From Mesoterricola silvestris (GTDB lineage: Bacteria > Acidobacteriota > Holophagae > Holophagales > Holophagaceae), in assembly GCF_030295405.1 (NCBI RefSeq), contig NZ_AP027080.1, forward strand, positions 2,108,001 through 2,172,000: DNA of 64,000 nt, read 5' to 3'. Both the position numbers and the translations under genes were made by a program. Each line of letters starts with the position of its first letter. Position 1 is the first letter of the stretch. Shown here in pieces: positions 34,695-42,120 of the stretch. The notes under the pieces are model-generated. The model made no database searches. It saw nothing but the letters and a program-made list of their open reading frames with translations, and was not told where the DNA came from.

Positions 34695-36005
34695 ATGAAG
34701 ATCCTGCTCATCGGCTCCGGCGGCCGGGAACATGCCTTGGCCATGAAGCTGAAGTCCGGGCCCGTCCCCGTGGAGCTCTTCGCGGCGCCCGGCAGCGACG
34801 CCCTCGCGGAACTGGGCACATGCCTGGCCTACCCCGTGGAGGATATCCCCGGGATCACCGCCTGGTGCGCGCGCCACCGGCCCGACCTGGTGGTGGTGGG
34901 TCCCGAGGTTCCGCTGGTGGCGGGGCTCGCCGACGCCCTGCGCCGGGAGGGCGTGGCCGTCTTCGGCCACGACGCCGCCACCGCGCGCCTGGAGGGAAGC
35001 AAGGCCTTTGCCAAGGATTTCATGGTCCGCCACGGCATCCCCTGCGCCGGGAGCCGGACCTTCACCGCCCTGGAGGCCGCCGAGGAGGCCATCCGGACCT
35101 GGGACCTGGGCCTGCCCATCGTCCTCAAGGCCGACGGCCTCGCCGCGGGCAAGGGCGTGGTGCTGGCCGGGAGCCCCGGGGAGGCCCTGGCCACCGTGAG
35201 GGCCTTCATGGCCGGCCAGTTCGGCGAAGCCTCCCGCACCGTGGTGCTGGAAGCCCCGCTCGTGGGCATGGAGCTCTCCCTGCACGTCCTGGTGGACGTG
35301 GACGCCGGCCACGCCGCCTTCGTCATGCTCCCCCCCTGCCAGGACCACAAGCGCATCTTCGACGGGGACCGGGGGCCCAACACCGGCGGCATGGGAGCCT
35401 TCGGCCCCATCCCCTTCCTTTCCGCCTCCGACCTGGACCGGCTGCGCAGGGACCTGGTGGAGCCCACCGTGGCCGGCCTGGCCAAGGACGGCCTGCGCGC
35501 GCGCGGGGTGCTCTTCCTGGGGGTGATGTGGACGGCCCGGGGCCCGGAGCTCCTGGAATACAACGTGCGCTTCGGGGACCCCGAGACCCAGGTGCTCATG
35601 GAGCTCCTGGACGAGGACCTGGCCACCCTGCTGCTGGAGGTGGCCCAGGGCCGCCTGCGCCGGGATTCCGTGAAGCTCCGCCCCGGCTGCGCCATCACCG
35701 TGGTGCTGGCCGCCGGCGGCTACCCCGAGGGCGCCGAGAAGGACGTCCCCATCGCCCTGGGAGCCCCCGGGGGCGTCAAGGTCGTCCATGCCGGAACCCG
35801 CAGGACCCCCGCGGGCTGGGTCACCGCCGGCGGCCGCGTCCTGAACCTCGTGGCCACGGCCCCGGACCTGGAGGCCGCCCGCGCCAGGGTGGAGGCCGCC
35901 GTCGCCCAGGTGGGCTGGCCAGGCATGCAGAGGCGGAGCGACATCGGGCTGCGGGCCCTGAACCACGCGAAGGCGGGGCGGACGGTGGGGGACGCGTTCC
36001 TGTAG
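34695..36005 (+). CDS. purD: Phosphoribosylamine-glycine ligase
   Basis: A 436-residue GARS enzyme that makes glycinamide ribonucleotide in purine synthesis. The N domain starts KILLIGSGGREHALA. The ATP-grasp region has GSKAFAKDFM, PIVLKADGLAAGKGVVLA, the QDHKRIFDGDRGPNTGGMGA stretch in segments, and YNVRFGDPETQ. No other purine genes are adjacent. The stop is followed within six bases by the left half of repeat copy C, which holds the group II intron. Confidence 0.96.
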   Translation: MKILLIGSGGREHALAMKLKSGPVPVELFAAPGSDALAELGTCLAYPVEDIPGITAWCARHRPDLVVVGPEVPLVAGLADALRREGVAVFGHDAATARLEGSKAFAKDFMVRHGIPCAGSRTFTALEAAEEAIRTWDLGLPIVLKADGLAAGKGVVLAGSPGEALATVRAFMAGQFGEASRTVVLEAPLVGMELSLHVLVDVDAGHAAFVMLPPCQDHKRIFDGDRGPNTGGMGAFGPIPFLSASDLDRLRRDLVEPTVAGLAKDGLRARGVLFLGVMWTARGPELLEYNVRFGDPETQVLMELLDEDLATLLLEVAQGRLRRDSVKLRPGCAITVVLAAGGYPEGAEKDVPIALGAPGGVKVVHAGTRRTPAGWVTAGGRVLNLVATAPDLEAARARVEAAVAQVGWPGMQRRSDIGLRALNHAKAGRTVGDAFL

Positions 36006-36010
36006 AGGGG

Positions 36011-36104
36011 GCGTGTCGGCAAACCCCAGGTGCCTTGAAATCGCGATGAAGGGGCTCTTCCAGGTTTGGGGATCCCCGTTCATCCCTTCCATCGGCGTTC
36101 ATCC
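36011..36104 (+). repeat. Dispersed repeat copy C, left part (5' exon of intron)
   Basis: It starts GTGTCGGCAAACCCCAGG, the same left end as copies A and B, and runs through GATGAAGGGGCTCTTCCAGG to CATCGGCGTTCATCC, where the alignment stops abruptly and the intron begins. It carries the intron-binding sites: IBS2 at 36090-36097 and IBS1 at 36098-36104. Confidence 0.88.
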
Positions 36105-36669
36105 GTGCGCCACGAAAGGCGCTTCATCTCCCAGGAGGTCCAAATAAAACAACCTGAGAGATAGCAGCTGTGCTGCATGAGAGATGGGGGTAGGCCCCCC
36201 GGGGTCGGGCTGCAGGGCCAGATCCCAAACCACCGGGCGCTGCGTGGGGGTGACACCCCAGGTGGTGAGCGGACCCGGAAAAGGCGGGGGAACCCCCGTC
36301 AGGTAGGGACAGGGAAGGCGAACAAAAGTGAACCGCTGATGAGGCGTCGAAAGAGATCAAAAGCCATCGAAACCAGGCTCCGGATGAAGTCCTGGGACCA
36401 AGCCCGGAAGGGACCTGCTTACGGTCCGGGCGGTGGCCGGCGTAGAAGCGGCGCGAGCCCTGTCCAGGCTCTTGTGTGGAACGTGGGAACCGAGCGTCCC
36501 GATGCCAAGGGAGAAGTCCGAGGGGTAGTCCCCCGTAGGGCGAGAGTACCGAAGCGGGGCGCCGGGGCGGACCGGTCCGTAGTAGCGACGATGCCCGGTA
36601 ATGCGGGTGGAGCCAAGGGACCGGCCTGTCCGGCTTCAAATGCGGGTCAACCCTCCGGGGGAAGAGCAC

Positions 36670-37950
36670 GTGTCTGAAGCGAAGCCTTACAGCATTTCCA
36701 GGGAACAGGTCGCCGAGGCATGGCGTCTGGTCCGGGCCAACCGGGGAGCAGGGGGCGTGGATGGAGAAACCCTGTCGATGTTTGACAAGGATCTGGAGGG
36801 CAACCTCTACAAGATCTGGAATCGGATGTCGTCGGGCAGCTACTTCCCGCCGCCGGTGAAGCGGGTGGAGATTCCCAAAAAGGACGGCCGGACGAGACCC
36901 TTGGGCATTCCGACCGTGGCGGACCGAGTGGCCCAGATGGTAGCCAAGCAGGTATTGGAGCCTTTGGTGGAACCCATGTTCCACGAGGACTCCTACGGCT
37001 ATCGGCCGGGTCGTTCGGCACTGGATGCCGTAGCAAAGGCAAGGGAGCGCTGCTGGCGCCTGGACTGGGTCATCGATCTGGATATCAAAGGATTCTTTGA
37101 TAACCTGCCGCATGACCTGATCCTCAAGGCGGTTCGGCACCATACCGAGTCGGATTCGGCCCTGAAGTGGATCCCCCTGTACGTGGAACGGTGGCTCAAG
37201 GCCCCGGCCCAACGGGAGGACGGAACCCTGCAGGAACGGACGGCGGGAACGCCGCAGGGCGGGGTGATCAGCCCATTGCTGGCCAACCTGTTCATGCACT
37301 ATGCGTTCGATGCCTGGATGGGGCGGGTCTTTCCGAACGTCCCGTTCGAGCGGTATGCCGACGATGCGGTGATCCATTGCGTGAGCCTGGCCCAGGCCAA
37401 ATACGTCCTGGAAGGGGTGCGCAGGCGATTGAAGGACAAGGGGCTGGAACTCCACCCGGAGAAAACGAAGATCGTCTACTGTAAGGACGATTCGCGCCCG
37501 GGGGACCATGACCACACGGCCTTCGACTTCCTGAGCTACACCTTTCGGGGGCGGTCGGTGAAGACCCGGGACGGAAAGCTCTTTGTGGGCTTCAATCCGG
37601 CCATGAGCGACAAGGCGAAGAAGGCCGCTCGGGAAGCCATCCGGGAGTGGAAACTGACGACGAAGATGAACACCAAGACCCTGAGCGAGCTTGCCTCGTT
37701 CATCAATCCCATCGTCAGGGGATGGGTCAACTACTATGGGCGGTTCCACCGCTCGGAGTGCCTGGAACTTCTCGACTACCTGAATCTGGTCCTGGCCCGC
37801 TGGGCCAAACGGAAATACAAGCGGTTCCACCGGGACTGGACGGCAGCCTTTCGTTGGTTGGGCGACATTGCCCACCAGCGGCAAGAAGGGCTGTTCTACC
37901 ACTGGACCCTGGGAATACGACCTGGAGGCTGGGCAGGACGAGCCGGATGA
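36670..37950 (+). CDS. ltrA: Group II intron reverse transcriptase/maturase
   Basis: A 426-residue intron-encoded protein. The reverse transcriptase domain has NRGAGGVDG, RPLGIPTVADRVAQ, the SYGYRPGRSA stretch, LDIKGFFDN, TPQGGVISPLLANL and the catalytic YADD (residues 229-232). The maturase (GIIM) domain follows (about 310-420: FVGFNPAMS, VRGWVNYYGRFHRSE, WAKRKYKRF). No HNH endonuclease domain follows, so mobility would not use second-strand cleavage by this protein. The GTG at 36670 is chosen because GGGGGAAGAG precedes it; ATGs at 36601 and 36640 are in-frame alternatives. The stop falls inside domain V. Confidence 0.94.
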   Translation: MSEAKPYSISREQVAEAWRLVRANRGAGGVDGETLSMFDKDLEGNLYKIWNRMSSGSYFPPPVKRVEIPKKDGRTRPLGIPTVADRVAQMVAKQVLEPLVEPMFHEDSYGYRPGRSALDAVAKARERCWRLDWVIDLDIKGFFDNLPHDLILKAVRHHTESDSALKWIPLYVERWLKAPAQREDGTLQERTAGTPQGGVISPLLANLFMHYAFDAWMGRVFPNVPFERYADDAVIHCVSLAQAKYVLEGVRRRLKDKGLELHPEKTKIVYCKDDSRPGDHDHTAFDFLSYTFRGRSVKTRDGKLFVGFNPAMSDKAKKAAREAIREWKLTTKMNTKTLSELASFINPIVRGWVNYYGRFHRSECLELLDYLNLVLARWAKRKYKRFHRDWTAAFRWLGDIAHQRQEGLFYHWTLGIRPGGWAGRAG

Positions 37951-38013
37951 GGTGAGAGTCTCACGTCCGGATCCGTGAGGGCGCGGGGGGGCAGTTCCCC
38001 CGCGCTACTCGAC
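37940..38013 (+). ncRNA. Group II intron domains V and VI
   Basis: Domain V begins GAGCCGGATGAGGTGAG and ends CACGTCCGGATC, giving the catalytic AGC triad and a two-part hairpin. Domain VI has a GCGCGGGGG/CCCCCGCGC stem closed by GAG/CTC, with an unpaired adenosine at 38007 as the likely branch point. In domain V the partner of the triad G reads A (GGATC), where the common form has U (GGTTC). Confidence 0.85.
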
Positions 38014-38150
38014 CGGTTTCCGCAGGGCCGCCGCAGAGGTGGGTCGGAGCGAATGTTACGTGACGTCCATGACCCAAAGGTGGCGACAACTCCCAGCGAA
38101 TTTCCAACGGGGATGAACAGGATTCTGGGGAAAAGGCAGGATAAAGAACG
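38014..38150 (+). repeat. Dispersed repeat copy C, right part (3' exon of intron)
   Basis: It resumes the repeat exactly where 36104 left off: CGGTTTCCGCAGGGC, then GTGGGTCGGAGCG, the TTACGTGACGTCC block, and CAGGATAAAGAACG at the end. The next gene (asparaginase family) starts 44 bases later. Confidence 0.87.
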
Positions 38151-38193
38151 AACGGTTTCGGTGATCTGATCAACCTACACTAGAATAACCGCC

Positions 38194-39159
38194 ATGTTCC
38201 GATCCCTTCTCCTCCTCCTGGCGGCGCTCTGCGCCCATGGGGCGGCCCCCTTCGGGCTCGCCGTCCACGGCGGCGCCGGCAACGTCACCGCCGCGCGCAT
38301 CGGCCCCGAGGCGGAGAAGGCCTACCGCGCGGGCCTCGAGAAGGCGCTGGCGGCGGGCTACGCCATCCTGGAGAAGGGGGGCGCGGCCCTGGACGCCGTG
38401 GAGGCCGCGGTGCGGTCCATGGAGGAGAATCCCCTCTTCAACGCCGGGGTGGGCGCCACCATCACCCGGGACGGGACCCACGAACTGGACGCGGCCATCA
38501 TGGACGGCAGGACCCTCAAGGCCGGGTCCGTGGCGGGCATCCAGCACGTGAAGAGCCCGGTGGGACTGGCCCGGCTCGTCATGGAGAGGACCCCCCACGT
38601 GATGCTGATCGGCGAAGGCGCCGAGGCCTTCGCCCGGGCCCAGGGCCTGGAGCCGGTGCCCAACACGTACTTCCGCACCCCGCGCCAGTGGGAGACCTTC
38701 CTGAAGCTGAAGGCGTCCGAGAAGGCCCGGCCCACCACCAAGGACACCGTGGGCGCGGTGGCCCTGGACAGGCACGGCGACCTGGCTTCGGCCACCTCCA
38801 CCGGCGGCATGCTGGACAAGCTCCCGGGCCGCGTGGGGGACGCCCCCCTCATCGGCGTGGGCACCTACGCCGACAACCGCACCTGCGCCGTGTCCTGCAC
38901 GGGCTGGGGCGAGTTCTTCATCCGCGCGGTGGTGGCCTACGACGTTTCGGCCCGCATGGCCTACCAGGGCGCCCCCCTGGACAAGGCCGCCCGGGCGGCC
39001 CTGGACGCGGCGCTCAAGCTGGGCGGCGAAGGCGGCCTCATCGCCCTGGACGCCGCCGGGCACGTGACCCAACCCTTCAATACGCCCGGCATGTTCCGGG
39101 GATTCCGCTTCAGCGACGGCCGGGCCTCCGTGGCCCTGTTCGGTGAAGGGGCCTTGTAA
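38194..39159 (+). CDS. Isoaspartyl peptidase/L-asparaginase (Ntn-hydrolase), exported
   Basis: A 321-residue plant-type asparaginase that would self-cleave into two subunits. The nucleophile is T185 in KDTVGAVALD, which becomes the N terminus of the beta chain. LAVHGGAGN, GGAALDAVEAAV and NPLFNAGVGA are in the alpha part; TSTGGMLDKLPGRVGDAPLIG in segments and TGWGEFF are in the beta part. A signal peptide (about 1-17) suggests it works in the periplasm, where it would release aspartate from isoaspartyl peptides or asparagine. Confidence 0.9.
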   Translation: MFRSLLLLLAALCAHGAAPFGLAVHGGAGNVTAARIGPEAEKAYRAGLEKALAAGYAILEKGGAALDAVEAAVRSMEENPLFNAGVGATITRDGTHELDAAIMDGRTLKAGSVAGIQHVKSPVGLARLVMERTPHVMLIGEGAEAFARAQGLEPVPNTYFRTPRQWETFLKLKASEKARPTTKDTVGAVALDRHGDLASATSTGGMLDKLPGRVGDAPLIGVGTYADNRTCAVSCTGWGEFFIRAVVAYDVSARMAYQGAPLDKAARAALDAALKLGGEGGLIALDAAGHVTQPFNTPGMFRGFRFSDGRASVALFGEGAL

Positions 39160-39229
39160 AATACAGGTAAAATTTATGAGTACAGCGTAAAATTCAGGGC
39201 GCATAATGGAAGCTCCCAGAGGTGCTTCC

Positions 39230-39808
39230 ATGCCCCGTCCCAGACCCCGTCCCAGCGCCGCCAGCGCCGTCATCCGGGAGATGGCCCTGGGCGACCTTCC
39301 CGCCGTCTTCGCCCTGGGGGAGAAGCTCTTCCCCGCCGACAAATGGCCCGCGCTGTACCGCACCTGGGACGAGTACGAACTGGCCGTGCACTTCGCCTCC
39401 GACAGCGAGACCTGCCTGGTGGCGGACCTGGACGGCGAGGTGGTGGGCTTCGCCCTGGGCACCCTCCTGGAGAAGCGGGGCAGCGCCTGGTGCTACGGCT
39501 ACCTCCTGTGGCTGGGCGTGGACGGGGACATCGGCCGCAAGGGCATCGCGGGCCGGCTCTTCGAGCGGATCACGGAGATCTTCATCGAGCAGGGCGCCCG
39601 CATGATCATGGTGGACACGGACGCCGAGAACGAGGCCGCCCTGGCCTTCTTCCGCAAGCAGGGCTTCGCCCAGGAGAACCCCCACGTCTTCCTGTCCCGG
39701 AACCTCTCCCGGGACCCCGACTACCTCCGGCACCGGGACGGCCCGCCCCCCAAGCGCCGGAAACCCGCCACCTCCAGCCGTCCCAATTACGCGCCAGGCA
39801 AGGGCTGA
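39230..39808 (+). CDS. GNAT-family N-acetyltransferase
   Basis: A 192-residue acetyltransferase. After a short basic leader the GNAT fold runs from about 15 to 160: VIREMALGDLPAVFALGE, the central strand SETCLVADLDGEVVGFALG, the acetyl-CoA loop in DIGRKGIAGRLFERI, and the final DTDAENEAALAFFRKQGF. The tail is basic and proline-rich. The ATG at 39230 is chosen because GAGGTG precedes it; an ATG at 39206 lacks such a site. The acceptor substrate, a protein or a small amine, is not known. Confidence 0.85.
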   Translation: MPRPRPRPSAASAVIREMALGDLPAVFALGEKLFPADKWPALYRTWDEYELAVHFASDSETCLVADLDGEVVGFALGTLLEKRGSAWCYGYLLWLGVDGDIGRKGIAGRLFERITEIFIEQGARMIMVDTDAENEAALAFFRKQGFAQENPHVFLSRNLSRDPDYLRHRDGPPPKRRKPATSSRPNYAPGKG

Positions 39809-39819
39809 AGGGAGCGTCC

Positions 39820-39896
39820 GTGTCCCGGACCTTCGCCCCGCATCGTTGTCGCCGGCCCCGCCGGCGACAACGACCCGGGGCGAACGTCCGGGACAC
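39820..39896. repeat. Palindromic-arm repeat, compact copy
   Basis: GTCCCGGAC and GTCCGGGAC arms close on an inner TTGTCGCCGG/CCGGCGACAA stem. It lies 11 bases after the GNAT stop and 22 bases before the stop of the convergent subtilase, the same convergent setting as the copy at 25426-25497. It can fold on both strands. Confidence 0.87.
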
Positions 39897-39918
39897 GTAG
39901 GCCTAAGGAACCAGGATG

Positions 39919-41796
39919 CTAGTGCCGGGCCAGTTCCAGCGTGCGGGCGGGGTGGATGAGGCGGATGGTTTTGCCGGCCACCACCTTTTCCTCGGCGCCC
40001 TTGATGATGAGGTCCTTGACGGCCTGGGTGCCCAGGGCGGGCTTGAGGGCCAGGAGCTTGCCGGCGAGGTTGGTGACATTGGGGGCGGCCATGCTGGTGC
40101 CGCTGAACTTCATGAGCTCGCCGCCGGGGACGCAGGATTCCACCTCGAAGCCGTTGGCGAAGACATCCACGTTGCCGAAGCTCGTGAAGGACGTCTGGTC
40201 CCCGGCCTGGTCCACGGCCCCGACGATCAGCACATTGGGCTTGCGGAAGGAACTGGGGAAGACCTCGTCGAATTTCACATCGTTGTTGGAGTTGCCCGCG
40301 GCCACCACGAAGAGGACGCCGGGGGCGGCCGTGATGGCCTTGTCCAGGGCCTTGTAGCCGATGTCGTAGATCTTCTTGGCCAGGAGGCGCCGCTCCTCGG
40401 GGGTGCCCCCCGCGTGGTTCAGCTCCAGGGCGTGGTCGATGCTCTTGAGGTCGCCGCCCCAGCTCATGTTGACCACCCGCACGCCGTGGGCCTTGAAGTA
40501 GGCCACGGACTGCACCATCGCCGCGGCGTCCTTCGCGGCCTGCTCGAGGGTGGGCGTCTCGGGATGCACGTGGTAGTCGAAGGTGATGCGGTCCACCAGG
40601 AGCCGGGCCGCGGGGTTGCCCTTGGCGGCGATGCCCGAGACGTGGGTGCCGTGGCTGTAGTTGCTGACCTGGCTGACGCCCTCGATGAAGTCCTTGACCT
40701 CGGCGGCGGGCAGGGTCGAAAGGAGCTTCTTGAGGGCGCCGGCCTCGGGCGAATCCACGTTGGCCTGGAGATCCACGAAGCCCTTCAGGGAGGCCTTGGC
40801 GGCCTGGATCTTCTCCGGTTTGCCCTCCAGCGTGGCCAGGGGGCCCACGACCTTGTTGGAATGCAGGTCCCAGGCGATGCCGTTGACGTCGTCCACGAAC
40901 CCGTTGCGGTCGTCGTCCTTGGCGTTGCCGGGGACTTCCTTCCGGTTCACCCAGAGCCGGTCCTTGAAGAGGGCGACGTCCGTGCCCGAATCCCAGATGC
41001 CGATGACCACGGGATGGAGCGAAGCCGACGCCTTAAGGGCCTCGTCCCGGCCCGCCCAGATGTCGGCCTTGCGGGCGGTCCTGTTGGCATCCAGCACCGC
41101 CGTGAGGCTGGCCACGATCTCCGCCTTCACGGGCAGGATCGTCTCCAGCTGGAAGGCCGCGCCGAGGAGGCCTCCGCCCAGGTCCTGGCTGATCTTGCCG
41201 TCCGTGATGACCGGGTCCAGGCTCGCCGCGATCTGGCCGGTGATGAGGTTGGCCGAGCCGATCTCCATGGCGGCCTTCTGGCCCTTGATGGCGTCCTGCA
41301 CCTCCTGGTAGGGCAGGGCCGCGAGGGCCTTGTCCAGGGCCTTGCGGAAGGCGGCCTTGAAGTCCCCGCCCGGGTTGGCCTTGGCATCCAGGTAGGCGCC
41401 CAGCATCAGCCCGCTCATGAGCTTCTGGGCGGGCTTGTCCTCCAGCCCCTTCACGGTGGCCAGGTGGGCGCGCACTTCCGCCTCCTTCCCCTCCAGCATG
41501 GCGATGATGGCCAGGGTCCCGTGGAAGCGCTTGAGGGTGGTCTTGTCCTGGATGTCGTAGGTGTCCAGGTCCTTCTGGAGGTCCTTGCCCACGGCCGCCG
41601 CCAGGATCCGCACGGCCGCCGGATCCTGGACGAAGGCGCTGGGCTTGCCGGGGATGACGTAGGTGTGGGGGGGGAGATCGGAGAGCTTCTTGAGTTCGAT
41701 CTTTTTCGCCGGCGCATCGACGGAAAAGGCGGGGGAAGCTCCCGCGACGAGGAGCAGGGAAAGGCCGAGGTAAAGGCCAGGGGTGCCAAGACGCAT
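39919..41796 (-). CDS. Secreted subtilisin-family serine protease
   Basis: A 625-residue peptidase S8. The catalytic triad is D269 (IGIWDSGTD), H382 (SHGTHVSG) and S568 (SGTSMAAPN), with the oxyanion asparagine in VVAAGNSNND. A signal peptide covers about residues 1-25. The roughly 225 residues between it and the catalytic domain have no assigned family; they are mostly helical and would include a pro-region. A 110-residue insertion, long for the family, separates D269 and H382. The ATG at 41796 follows AAAGG. It is a standalone gene with a convergent palindromic repeat at its 3' end. Confidence 0.9.
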   Translation of the reverse strand: MRLGTPGLYLGLSLLLVAGASPAFSVDAPAKKIELKKLSDLPPHTYVIPGKPSAFVQDPAAVRILAAAVGKDLQKDLDTYDIQDKTTLKRFHGTLAIIAMLEGKEAEVRAHLATVKGLEDKPAQKLMSGLMLGAYLDAKANPGGDFKAAFRKALDKALAALPYQEVQDAIKGQKAAMEIGSANLITGQIAASLDPVITDGKISQDLGGGLLGAAFQLETILPVKAEIVASLTAVLDANRTARKADIWAGRDEALKASASLHPVVIGIWDSGTDVALFKDRLWVNRKEVPGNAKDDDRNGFVDDVNGIAWDLHSNKVVGPLATLEGKPEKIQAAKASLKGFVDLQANVDSPEAGALKKLLSTLPAAEVKDFIEGVSQVSNYSHGTHVSGIAAKGNPAARLLVDRITFDYHVHPETPTLEQAAKDAAAMVQSVAYFKAHGVRVVNMSWGGDLKSIDHALELNHAGGTPEERRLLAKKIYDIGYKALDKAITAAPGVLFVVAAGNSNNDVKFDEVFPSSFRKPNVLIVGAVDQAGDQTSFTSFGNVDVFANGFEVESCVPGGELMKFSGTSMAAPNVTNLAGKLLALKPALGTQAVKDLIIKGAEEKVVAGKTIRLIHPARTLELARH

Positions 41797-41903
41797 GGGA
41801 TGCCTTTCAGGTGGGCGGACCGGAGGGGTCGCCGGATTGATGGAGGGGATGAGCCATGATGGCAGAAACAGGCCGGAATTTTCAGGAGCCAGGGTTTGCC
41901 CTG

Positions 41904-42063
41904 CTTTATCCCTTTCATCCTTTTCATCCAAGTTGATCCCCGTTTCGCAGGGCCAAGGCCTGGATGGGTCGGTGCACGCGATTGACGGGCGCGCCTACCC
42001 ATTCCATCGCCGGCCCTGCGCAACAGGGATGAACACCGATGAAAGGGATGAAGGGGATAAAGA
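41904..42063. repeat. Palindromic element related to the dispersed repeat, copy D
   Basis: The 324-bp gap between the subtilase start and the efflux-channel stop holds no gene. Its left part (CCCTTTCATCCTTTTCATCC, then CGTTTCGCAGGGCC) is mirrored on the right by GGCCCTGCGCAACAGGGATG and GATGAAAGGGATGAAG, forming imperfect arms about 60 bases long. The right arm contains GGATGAACACCGATG (42027-42041), one base different from the intron target. It is a diverged relative of copies A-C, rearranged as an inverted repeat. Confidence 0.6.
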
Positions 42064-42120
42064 TTTCCAATCACCGGCGGAGGAGATCGGAAACATCCAC
42101 TGGATCAATCCCGGTCCGCC

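Larger units (their letters stand above)
36105..38013 (+). mobile_element. Group II intron with encoded reverse transcriptase
   Basis: A 1909-nt retroelement. The boundaries are set by the repeat: joining 36104 to 38014 restores the sequence found in copies A and B. The 5' end is GTGCG, matching the group II consensus, and the 3' end is GAC. EBS1 GGATGAA at 36382-36388 is the exact complement of IBS1 TTCATCC (36098-36104). EBS2 CGCTGATG at 36334-36341 pairs with IBS2 CATCGGCG (36090-36097) across eight positions with one G-U. Domain V is at 37940-37974. Domain VI ends with a bulged A at 38007, seven bases from the 3' splice site. The reverse transcriptase lies in domain IV. Everything needed for splicing looks present. 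Confidence 0.95.
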
